Assembly (NCBI RefSeq): GCF_030811535.1
Contig: NZ_JAUSQX010000001.1
Span: 310,001-374,000 of the forward strand
Origin: Trueperella bonasi
Lineage (GTDB): Bacteria; Actinomycetota; Actinomycetes; Actinomycetales; Actinomycetaceae
Length of the DNA: 64,000 nt
Direction: 5' to 3'
Part shown: in pieces, positions 26,235-33,531 of the stretch
How positions within the stretch are numbered: position 1 is the first letter of the stretch
Layout: each line of letters begins with the position of its first letter
The notes under the pieces: model-generated
Database searches by the model: none
Seen by the model: only the letters and a program-made list of their open reading frames with translations
What the model was told of the DNA's origin: nothing
Position numbers and translations under genes: made by a program

Positions 26235-26918
26235 TTACTCGATACCGCGAGGAAGCACCTCGACGTCGTAGGCGGCCTCAATGGTCCGGCCGAGTACGCC
26301 ATCCGTCATCGTCAGTTCGTAGCGGTCGGCGTAAATAAAACTGTCTGGTATCGTGCCCCAACAGCCAGAGAAGAAGATGGTGCCGTCTTTATCAAGTCCG
26401 CGTTCAGCCAGCACTTCCATCCACTCCTCGATTCCTAAAAGGTCGGCCATGGTGCCTTCCATGTACAGCGTTTTTTCGCCGTCCTTGATGACCTCGCAAC
26501 GCACCTTGATATCACCGAAGTGGTTTTTCACCTCGTCGTAATCCCACACTTCTGTAGCCATGAAGTCCGGGCAAATTTGCTTCGCTTTGGGTACGTTGTC
26601 GGCCTCGAGTTCGCGATCAGAGTGATCCGATCCAATAGTGAGGTATTTCTTTCCCCCATGAAAGATGATGACGTATTCCATCTCTCCTGAAGTCTGATCG
26701 TTAACCACTTGAATGTGAGAGTTGGTCGTCGCGGTGTAATTGGCCACCGGGTACAAGGTTGGGGTTGTTGATGGCGCGGGAACACCAAGTTCGGCGAGCT
26801 CTTCGATGTGAGCGCGCACGCTCGCTTGGTCACGGCCTGCATAGCCGGCGTTCACGACGTTCTTTACTTCGACGGTTATCGGATCTTGTCCAACGACAGA
26901 TAGGTTCAGGGTATGCAT
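26235..26918 (-). CDS. DUF2848 domain-containing protein
   Basis: 227 residues of the DUF2848 family, which looks like a fumarylacetoacetate-hydrolase-type fold: LGVPAPSTTPTLYPVANYT, EYVIIFHGGKKYLTIGSDHSD, LEADNVPKAKQICPDFMAT, DGTIFFSGCWGTIPD. The repeated acidic and His residues (GSDHSDRELE) suggest a metal-dependent enzyme acting on a small carboxylate. Biochemical function unknown to me. Sandwiched between a nitrilase-family gene (49 bp upstream) and a permease (12 bp downstream), so likely part of one catabolic operon. Confidence 0.85.
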   Translation of the reverse strand: MHTLNLSVVGQDPITVEVKNVVNAGYAGRDQASVRAHIEELAELGVPAPSTTPTLYPVANYTATTNSHIQVVNDQTSGEMEYVIIFHGGKKYLTIGSDHSDRELEADNVPKAKQICPDFMATEVWDYDEVKNHFGDIKVRCEVIKDGEKTLYMEGTMADLLGIEEWMEVLAERGLDKDGTIFFSGCWGTIPDSFIYADRYELTMTDGVLGRTIEAAYDVEVLPRGIE

Positions 26919-26967
26919 GATTTCCTCTCACGTACGGGCGGGTGGGTGCGCTGATTTTGCGCGCGTT

Positions 26968-27798
26968 TTATAGATTGGGTGACGAGTTTTGGGTTGAAAG
27001 AGTGGTAAGCACGGGAACACGAGCTCGAACGTCATCGACCTTGGCGATGTCGATGTCAGCGATTAAAAGGTCAGGCGCTGAATCTAGCCGAGATCGAACG
27101 ACGCCAAGAGGGTCGATGATTGCACTGCGACCGACTCCCAACGGAGCAGCACCCTGCGGAGGTTGCCATGCCTGATCGCAAGCTACAAGCCAAGCTTGGG
27201 CATCCATGGCACGAGAACGAATTAGCAGATCCCACTGCTCGGCCTTGCCGGGGCCTTCTGCCCATGCCGCGGGCAGACACACCAGCTGTGCGCCGGCTAA
27301 TCCAAGAGCATGGAACTGGTCCGCGAACCGAACGTCGTAGCAGGTCGCAAAGCCGACCTTGACGCCGTCGATATCGATGACGACGAGCTCGTCTCCTGGT
27401 TTTACCGTGTCGGATTCACGGTTGCCAAAGGCGTCGTACAAATGGATCTTCCGGTACCGTGCTTCGACGTCCTCGCCCCCAACACGACCTGTAATCAGGA
27501 GCGTATTGTAAGAGCGCCCGTCACCACTTGGCTCGAAAGTTCCGACCACGGAGACGACTCCAGCCTCCCGGCTCAGTTGGCGAATGCGCTCAGCAAACGG
27601 GCCATCGAGCGCCTCATGGGATTCAGCAACCGGTTTGGCAAAACTGGCGATCGTGGCCTCGGGGAAAACGACGATGCGCGCCCCCGCCTCCGCAGCTTGG
27701 TGAATGTACTTCTCAACAACCTGGAGGTTTTCTTGCCAATCGGTTGACGACGACATCTGGGCCGCAGCTACTGTCATAGTCTTTTTCGATACCACCAT
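26968..27798 (-). CDS. Carbon-nitrogen hydrolase (nitrilase superfamily)
   Basis: Amidase or nitrilase-fold enzyme hydrolysing C-N bonds. 276 residues from the ATG at 27798, chosen because GAGG precedes it and the residues upstream in the open frame look non-coding. The Glu-Lys-Cys triad is visible: VVFPEATI (Glu), YRKIHLYDAFG (Lys), FATCYDVRFADQF (Cys), with WDLLIRSRAMDAQAW after it. First gene of the operon with DUF2848 and a permease. Substrate unknown; omega-amidase or N-carbamoyl-type activity are both possible. Confidence 0.9.
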   Translation of the reverse strand: MVVSKKTMTVAAAQMSSSTDWQENLQVVEKYIHQAAEAGARIVVFPEATIASFAKPVAESHEALDGPFAERIRQLSREAGVVSVVGTFEPSGDGRSYNTLLITGRVGGEDVEARYRKIHLYDAFGNRESDTVKPGDELVVIDIDGVKVGFATCYDVRFADQFHALGLAGAQLVCLPAAWAEGPGKAEQWDLLIRSRAMDAQAWLVACDQAWQPPQGAAPLGVGRSAIIDPLGVVRSRLDSAPDLLIADIDIAKVDDVRARVPVLTTLSTQNSSPNL

Positions 27799-27820
27799 GT
27801 ACCTCGTTTCTTGATGGCGA

Positions 27821-28260
27821 TCACATCCGAACTGCGGTGCGCTCCACCGCATGCGATGACTGGCAATCGCGCCCACTAACTCGGCATAGTTCGATAGGTG
27901 CAAACTTGCGAATCCAGTCGAATGCTTCAACACTACCGGATAGTTGAACACCAGTCTCGCGATGAATAACCATTGGAGTGACTGCGCCACACGGCATGCG
28001 CGTCATTGGCGAATCGGCGGGCTGGCAGCTGGCGGCTGTTCCGTCAGCGGTTATGAGGTGCCCGTTGGTGAGCGCTGTGGTGGCAGTTGTCACGCCCATG
28101 AGTGCTGGCATGCCGCACTCGCGAGTAACGATCTCTACGTGAAAGAGCCGAGCCCCAAGCAAGATGAGGCGGCACTCAAGCTCTGACCATTTCACGTACA
28201 GCCGGTTGTGTTACTGGCATTCCCAGCCCCAACGATTTAGCCTCGTTGTAGGCGCAAAAC
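27821..28260 (-). pseudogene. Remnant of a PEP-utilising enzyme mobile domain, with another fragment upstream
   Basis: The minus-strand frame 28195-27821 reads GARLFHVEIVTRECGMPALMG followed by VTTATTALTNGHLITADGTA. This is the phosphohistidine swivelling domain of PEP synthase or rifampicin phosphotransferase-like enzymes (compare HAAIVARELGIPAVVGV and GDxVTVDG). The catalytic His is kept but nothing else of the enzyme is present, and the segment after it is unrelated. Upstream at about 28260-28190 another frame ends with SLGLGMPVTQPAVREMVRA, like the tail of a different enzyme. Both look like debris. Confidence 0.55.
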
Positions 28261-28277
28261 AGTATTGAGGAGTATGA

Positions 28278-28627
28278 ATGACCAATCCGCAGTTAGCAGA
28301 AGACTGGCATATTCTCCTTGAAAAGGCTCGAGCTTACTCATCGGCCTAGGTTACGACATAGGCGAGACCGCCTTGGATGAGGCTCCCACCGTGCAAGAGG
28401 ACAACGAGGGCCAATTTCAGTTGCTTGCAGGCGATGGTGTCGCTGCCGCGCTAGCGGTGCGCTCGTCGTGGGATGACGAAGACGAATACGAGTCGATACG
28501 TGAGGAATTCGCCGAGATCGGTATCATCCTGCCTGTAAACTTCGCTGAAGCTGAGGTTTGGCCAGAGATTTCGCCTGATCCTAACGACCTGCATCTGCAG
28601 TTCTATAAAGAGGAACGAGCTAGGTAG
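28278..28627 (+). pseudogene. Hypothetical gene broken by a frameshift
   Basis: An ATG at 28278 with GAGGAG upstream starts MTNPQLAEDWHILLEKARAYS and hits TAG at 28347-28349. An overlapping frame continues LIGLGYDIGETALDEAPTVQ through to a natural stop at 28627. Together they would give an acidic protein of about 116 residues rich in Asp and Glu (SSWDDEDEYESIREEFAEIG). I do not recognise the family. A single-base change near 28340 would restore one frame, so this may be a recent lesion or a sequencing error. Confidence 0.5.
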
Positions 28628-28783
28628 ATGGAGGCCAACCTCCTTCTCAACTCTTCCGCCCCTCCCGCCTTCCTGCCTTCCGCCCTTCCTCCCGCGACAC
28701 ATACATAATTGCGGCGACGCATTATTTGCTAATAAATCTCTGGCGAGAACGAAGCAAGTATCGCGGGAGCGAGGCATTGGCAA

Positions 28784-28822
28784 CAAAACGGGGCGCTCAC
28801 TTTGATGCAAAGTGAACGCCCC
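28784..28822 (-). terminator. Terminator of tmRNA copy 1
   Basis: A 14-bp stem with one mismatch (28790-28803 with 28809-28822) and a GATGC loop. On the minus strand it is followed by GTTTTGTT. It is a classic intrinsic terminator seven bases after the tmRNA 3' end. Confidence 0.85.
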
Positions 28823-28828
28823 TTGCAG

Positions 28829-29199
28829 TGGAGATGGGGAGAATTGAACTCCCGTCCGACGATGCAAAACCCAAGACTTCTCCGGGTGCAGTCTGTTAAA
28901 CGTTATTTTCAGCTCCAGCACTCACACAGACAAGTTGCTGACGAACATAGTTACCTAGTGTCGATCACAGCCCGGCAACATTGCTGCGATTCAGTGGCTT
29001 CCTAGATGACGCCAGACATCTCACGCGAAAGCAACGCGAGGCTGACGGACTTTAAAGGCGCTCGCGCTTAAGCAGCGAGGGCGAAGTCAGACTTCTGCTT
29101 GTTGGCAGTTATAGTTTGCAGAGAGTCGTTAAAGAGATGACTCTGCCTCCTCTACCCGCTTCCCTTCGGCAGTCACCGCCGTCGAAACCGATCATCCCC
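28829..29199 (-). ncRNA. ssrA: tmRNA (copy 1)
   Basis: Rescues stalled ribosomes by acting as tRNA-Ala and mRNA, with SmpB. On the minus strand the 371-nt gene starts GGGGATGATCGGTTTCGAC and ends in a tRNA-like domain (GACGGGAGTTCAATTCTCCC, CATCTCCA). The 5' and 3' ends pair as a 7-bp acceptor with one G-U. The tag frame at 29106-29068 reads ANKQKSDFALAA then TAA, ending in the ALAA degron read by ClpXP. CCA is not encoded. A near-identical second copy is at 37473-37844. TACAAC lies at the -10 distance from the 5' end. Confidence 0.95.
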
Positions 29200-29317
29200 G
29201 TATAAAGTTGTAAACCAACATCGCCCAAAAGGCATGCAGATAGTATACGACGACGCAGTTCCAGCCTCCATTCGAATAGAGCCGAGGCGCCGCGAATGAC
29301 TGTTGATAAACGATGGT

Positions 29318-31930
29318 TTAAACTGCCGTGTTTCTGCGGCCCAGATACATTCCACCGACGATCACAGCTAGCCCTGCCAGTGCATTGGGCACGACGCCCA
29401 CGCCGCCGGTGTGTGGTAACTGGCCGGTTTTCACGTCTGCCACCTGAATACGGACGACGGGTACGCCACTAGATGTGTCAACGTGGCCCTTGATCAGCGT
29501 GCCACCGGTTTCTTTCAACTTGAAATTCACGGTGCCATCAGAACCACGCACCAGGCTGAACGTCACCGGGTGGAGTAACAGCGAGTAGCCATCTGGCGCT
29601 TTGGTTTCCACTAGGTGGTAGACCCCGCCGTCGCCTTGTAGCGTGGCCGTATGCTCGTTGCTCCCCTGCCGGTTGGAAAGCACCTTGGCCTGTGTATAGT
29701 CGGGATCGCCGTCCTGGTCCGAGGGATAGAGCGTAAACTCTGCACCCGAAAGTGGCAACGCCGTGTTGTCCGAATCCACCTTGGTCACAGACACGGTGAC
29801 GTCCTGCGGCTGAGGATCCGGATCGTTGCAGTTCACGAACTCAGCTAGGCCAGGTGTAACTGACGGTGGAAGCGCCTCTACTTGTGCCGAGCCGCCCCCT
29901 CCGGTCTGCCCGAAGAACGTTCCCCCACCAGACCTTAGATTGCCCGAAACGGCGGAGATTTCCGCCTTAGCGCCGTTTTGATCTTCCGGCGCTAATGAGA
30001 AGTTCGATCGGATGATGTACTGATTGTTCGTCCTCGAAGGCAGGTTGAACCTGCGCCGAATTCCTAATCCCGACGTGCTCGGTTCGATCTCTCTAGCGTT
30101 GTTTTTCAGCCATTCATCATCTACAGCTAGCGACGCCGGCATCGCCACCGACCGGTCAACTTCGTAAACCCTGAAAGACGGGGAGGCACTTCCATTTGGA
30201 AGCGTCACAGTGGCATGAAACGGACGACCCGAGGTTCGATTGGTGCGAACATTCGTTCCGTTAGCAGTGATGTCATTGGCGTTAACATAGGAGATCACTT
30301 CGAAATCGCCCGCAAAGCTTGCCTTATTCAAGATAATTCCGGCACTCAGACCGTTATCTTGATTAAAAAGCTTAGGGTAAACGACATACAAGTTCTCCCC
30401 TTGGACCTTGTACCCACCAACGCTTACATCGGCGGCGTAGGTGCCCGGTTGCGCAGCAGTGTAGCGATCAAAATTGACCGGGATGTCGACTCCCGTGAGC
30501 TTCACGGAATTCGAGCCAAACACCTCGCTTGTAAAGATTACCTTGCCCCGCTTTGAAATATCCTTCGTTACGTGCGAAGGCTCTGTCGATTCTGCGATCA
30601 CGTAAGCAACCGTCTTACCCTTCGTCTGATCAATAATCGGAACGACAAATTCAGATACGGCGGTTAGTTCCCCAAAAGCGAACACGTCGGATAAATCAAT
30701 ATAGAAGTAGTCTCCCGGGTTGACCGGTTCGTTTATCTCTACATCGAATTTGAGCCTGGCTACCCCTTGGGTGTTCGGACTAACTACCCTAGCGCCGGAA
30801 ATTTCACTTCCAGGACGGGCCGGGAGGAGAGGGTTCTCATTGCCATGAATCACGGCCAAGTTCTCATTCCCAACGCTCATGCTAGCCTGCCCAGCAGGAT
30901 TCGTTGTTTTGAATTCACGGTTTACAACGACGCCGCTGCTTCCGCTGCCACCGGTAGCACCGCAGCCACCTGCATCATCGCTAACGCACACGTTGCCCGC
31001 CTGGTCTACGTGAACGTATTTTACGTCGGGTGAGGCAGTGTAGCCGGCGGCCGCACCCGTCTGCTTTAGCGTGTATGTGCCCTGGCTCAGGTTCTTGACG
31101 CTGCCCTTGCCGTCAATCACGGCAATCTCCACAGATGTGCCGTTGGCAGTGTTGGTGAGCGTGAACGTACCGTTCAACGGCCCGGTCTCTTCGCAACCCT
31201 TGCCCAGCGAGATAAAGAGTGAGCCGGGGGTACCGTCGAACTCGAAGCTCGCGCCGGTAGTCGACCCGCTGCCACTTCCCGGATCGGCGCCGGGGTCAGG
31301 AGCAGGAGGCTCGGGAGGCGTGGTCGGATCGGCGCCGGGGTCAGGAGCAGGAGGCTCGGGAGGCGTGGTCGGATCGGCGCCGGGGTCAGGAGCAGGAGGC
31401 TCAGGCTGGGTCGGCTCCTCGGTTGGATCCGGCGGTACGGGATCAAGCGTTTCGATCGTTACGACGACGGCCATGTCCTTTTCGACGTCCCGTGGCACGG
31501 GAGCAGTTTGCCAATGTAGCTTGGCCGTCACCGAGTCGCTCGCATTGACCGAAATAGGCGCGGTCGGCGTCAGGGTCACTGTGTCACCGCTGTGATTTAA
31601 TGCCAAAGAATTCACATCCAGGTAGGGTGATGTAATATTCCGCGATTGTGCTTGCCCGTTAACCAGTATTTGGTTTAAAGCGTTAGGCGACTTGAGCTTA
31701 CGATTACCATTGCCAAAAGCTGCGGACTTAACGGTAACTGACGTAATTTTACCAGCCACGTTGGCAGAACCGGTGAACTCCCACTGGAGGCCGGCTCGTT
31801 TTAGCGTTAGCCCGCTCAACTGCACTTCTTGGGTGGCCGCTTGCGCCTGGCCAGCAACGGCCATAACTCCGCCGAAGGTGAGCAGAAAAACCACGAACAT
31901 CGCCCATACGCGCTTCATTGAGATCCTCAT
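29318..31930 (-). CDS. LPXTG-anchored large pilin-like surface protein (probable pilus tip adhesin)
   Basis: 870-residue secreted protein. Signal peptide to about residue 31 (FVVFLLTFGGVMAVAGQAQA). An N-terminal beta domain to about 160, then a Pro-rich spacer with three copies of a 15-residue unit (PEPPAPDPGADPTTP) at about 170-220. A further beta domain, a large middle region, and near 730-800 a SpaA/Cna-B-type domain (VTKVDSDNTALPLSGAEFTLY, E-box YHLVETKAPDGYSLL) complete it. The sorting signal is LPHTG at 838-842, then a hydrophobic stretch and RRNTAV. GGAGG lies upstream; the start overlaps the basal pilin stop (ATGA). Last gene of the operon; tip position is inferred from size and domain layout. 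Confidence 0.88.
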   Translation of the reverse strand: MRISMKRVWAMFVVFLLTFGGVMAVAGQAQAATQEVQLSGLTLKRAGLQWEFTGSANVAGKITSVTVKSAAFGNGNRKLKSPNALNQILVNGQAQSRNITSPYLDVNSLALNHSGDTVTLTPTAPISVNASDSVTAKLHWQTAPVPRDVEKDMAVVVTIETLDPVPPDPTEEPTQPEPPAPDPGADPTTPPEPPAPDPGADPTTPPEPPAPDPGADPGSGSGSTTGASFEFDGTPGSLFISLGKGCEETGPLNGTFTLTNTANGTSVEIAVIDGKGSVKNLSQGTYTLKQTGAAAGYTASPDVKYVHVDQAGNVCVSDDAGGCGATGGSGSSGVVVNREFKTTNPAGQASMSVGNENLAVIHGNENPLLPARPGSEISGARVVSPNTQGVARLKFDVEINEPVNPGDYFYIDLSDVFAFGELTAVSEFVVPIIDQTKGKTVAYVIAESTEPSHVTKDISKRGKVIFTSEVFGSNSVKLTGVDIPVNFDRYTAAQPGTYAADVSVGGYKVQGENLYVVYPKLFNQDNGLSAGIILNKASFAGDFEVISYVNANDITANGTNVRTNRTSGRPFHATVTLPNGSASPSFRVYEVDRSVAMPASLAVDDEWLKNNAREIEPSTSGLGIRRRFNLPSRTNNQYIIRSNFSLAPEDQNGAKAEISAVSGNLRSGGGTFFGQTGGGGSAQVEALPPSVTPGLAEFVNCNDPDPQPQDVTVSVTKVDSDNTALPLSGAEFTLYPSDQDGDPDYTQAKVLSNRQGSNEHTATLQGDGGVYHLVETKAPDGYSLLLHPVTFSLVRGSDGTVNFKLKETGGTLIKGHVDTSSGVPVVRIQVADVKTGQLPHTGGVGVVPNALAGLAVIVGGMYLGRRNTAV
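31281..31405. repeat. 45-bp tandem repeat inside the tip-protein gene
   Basis: Two perfect 45-bp units (31281-31325 and 31326-31370) and a partial third encode the PEPPAPDPGADPTTP spacer of the surface protein. Units are multiples of three, so copy-number change would lengthen or shorten the stalk without breaking the frame. Confidence 0.9.
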
Positions 31931-32583
31931 GCCAGTTCCTCCTTCCGTGCCTTCCTAGCAATCGCAATTCCGCCGCCGATCAAGGCGATCGATGCGGCTG
32001 CCAGCCCTATGACGCTGGCGCCTGTCCATTCGAGTTCACCCGGCGGTTTGGGTGGCGTCGGCGGATTTACCGGCGGCTCACCCGGTGGTGTTTGGGGCTG
32101 CGGTTCGTAGTGAATCTTCGCGGTCACGGTGCCGTTGCATTTTCCTGCCACGGGAATCGAGATCAGTACGTCGTCAACGTAGGCCTTTTGGTAGGCCGGA
32201 TCGACTGGCGCGTCAATCTCCAGAATGTATACGCCTTCGGGCAGCCCGGTGAACACGGCCTGCGCGTTCGCGTCGCTGACCTGCACGTGCGGCTCGCCCA
32301 CATCCATCGCGCGGGCGCGCTCAACAGCCATCTCTGGGTCGAAGTCGAGGGCTTCAAGCCCGTGTACCCGGCTTACCGACACGGTGAATCCTGCCCCGGT
32401 TGGTTCGGGTAACGAGCCTTCCGGCACGTCGTCGTACGGGTTCGGCTGCGGAATCTGAACGGTCAGTTGCGTGTGGTCGCACAGCCGCTGCGCAGAACTA
32501 TCTACCCAGTCGGTTTCGAACGCACCCGCGAAGGGTGCACCCAGCGCAATCGTGGCCGCCAGCCACCAGCTACCGAGTTTCAT
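31927..32583 (-). CDS. Minor (basal) pilin with variant sorting signal LEWTG
   Basis: 218-residue secreted protein: a short signal peptide (WWLAATIALGAPFAGAF), a single beta-sandwich pilin domain (GAGFTVSVSRVHGLEALDFD, DANAQAVFTGLPEGVYILEI) and a Pro-rich neck (PPGEPPVNPPTPPKPPGE). The C-terminal anchor is LEWTG followed by a membrane segment and RKARKEELA. The motif differs from LPXTG at Pro and X. In other Gram-positive pili the basal pilin is anchored to the wall by the housekeeping sortase; a variant motif may steer it to a particular enzyme. It overlaps srtC by 14 nt and the tip gene by 4 nt. Confidence 0.85.
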   Translation of the reverse strand: MKLGSWWLAATIALGAPFAGAFETDWVDSSAQRLCDHTQLTVQIPQPNPYDDVPEGSLPEPTGAGFTVSVSRVHGLEALDFDPEMAVERARAMDVGEPHVQVSDANAQAVFTGLPEGVYILEIDAPVDPAYQKAYVDDVLISIPVAGKCNGTVTAKIHYEPQPQTPPGEPPVNPPTPPKPPGELEWTGASVIGLAAASIALIGGGIAIARKARKEELA

Positions 32584-33451
32584 TCTTCCTCAACATTCTT
32601 TTTCCGCCGTTTACCAAAAACCTCACGAGGAGCACGAGCGTGATCAGTGCTCCTGCCGCGAACAGCCACATCCACCACTGGATCGCCATCCCGGTCTGTT
32701 CTATCTCCGCCTCGGCGGCCTCGTCCATCAGGGCGCGTTCGGCGTGTACCAGCAGCCGGTGGGAGTTCACCCCGTACGGCGTACAGGTGACCAAGGTGAG
32801 CAGGTCGCGCCCCTTTTCCTTGTATAAGCTTTCGGTTTCTTCGGGCAGCACCACTTCGGTTCCGACGACGACGTAGCTTAGCTTTTCGCCGTACACGTCA
32901 ATGTAGATGGAGTCGCCTTCTTTGAGGTCTGCCAGGTTGTCGAACAACGTGGCCGTTTGCAGGCCGGTATGTGCCGTGAGCACGGAATGTGTGCCGCTGC
33001 CCCCTACCGGCAGGTCGGTTCCGAACAGGTGCCCCACCCCGCGTTCGAGCACGTGCGGGCGGGTTCCGTGGTAGACGGGCAGATCCACGTTGATGGCTGG
33101 GATGACGATCCGGGCCATCACGTCGGAAAGATTCAGGTGTTCAAGGTATGCCTTGTAGGGTTCGTTGTCCTCCGAAAGCCTAGCGGTCCACGGGTCAAGG
33201 ATCGGGCCGATCGTGCGCGTGCGGTTGTATTCGTGAGCCGCTTCGAGGGCGTCGTTGCGCTCCGTGGGGTCGAGCTCTTCAGCGAACTGAGAGTATGCCT
33301 CTGCCACTTGGCGTTGCACGCCGTTGTTCCACAGAGTGGAGGCGATGGGGTAGAGCAAGATCGCAATACCGATCAGCACGATCAGCGCTGGCACGCCAGC
33401 TTGGCGGAAGGCCGATTTACGCTGAACCTCTTGGATTTGCACTACTCCCAT
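32570..33451 (-). CDS. srtC: Class C (pilus-specific) sortase
   Basis: Membrane transpeptidase that cuts the LPXTG motif of pilins and joins them through isopeptide bonds into a fibre. 293 residues: N-terminal membrane anchor (VPALIVLIGIAILLYPI), the lid motif DPW at 86-88 that plugs the active site in class C enzymes, catalytic His161 (LTAHTGL), Cys223 (TLVTCTPYG) and Arg232, and a C-terminal membrane segment (LFAAGALITLVLLVRFLV), also typical of class C. GAGG before the ATG. It lies 80 bp after the major pilin gene, its presumed substrate. Confidence 0.95.
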   Translation of the reverse strand: MGVVQIQEVQRKSAFRQAGVPALIVLIGIAILLYPIASTLWNNGVQRQVAEAYSQFAEELDPTERNDALEAAHEYNRTRTIGPILDPWTARLSEDNEPYKAYLEHLNLSDVMARIVIPAINVDLPVYHGTRPHVLERGVGHLFGTDLPVGGSGTHSVLTAHTGLQTATLFDNLADLKEGDSIYIDVYGEKLSYVVVGTEVVLPEETESLYKEKGRDLLTLVTCTPYGVNSHRLLVHAERALMDEAAEAEIEQTGMAIQWWMWLFAAGALITLVLLVRFLVNGGKRMLRKNETR

Positions 33452-33531
33452 GTCACCTCATCCCCTTGTTGTATTGACTTGGTGTGGTTGCCCCGCCGCA
33501 TGATGCGCCGGGGCAACCAGCTTTGACCCAG

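Larger units (their letters stand above)
28684..29225. repeat. Left copy of the long direct repeat containing ssrA
   Basis: About 545 bp nearly identical to 37309-37871: a pyrimidine-rich tract, about 140 bp downstream of ssrA including its terminator, the whole tmRNA gene and about 25 bp upstream. The right copy has an extra 20-bp tandem duplication before the terminator. The repeats flank the pilus island and are in the same orientation, about 8.6 kb apart. Confidence 0.92.

Noticed and set aside
28451-28921. 156-codon minus-strand frame across the left tmRNA terminator
   Set aside because: It overlaps the terminator and the tmRNA 3' end, and its counterpart in copy 2 is not conserved in frame.
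31174-31595. Long open frames antisense to the tip protein repeats
   Set aside because: They are shadows produced by the Pro/Gly-rich repeat of the real gene; no ribosome sites or domain similarity.
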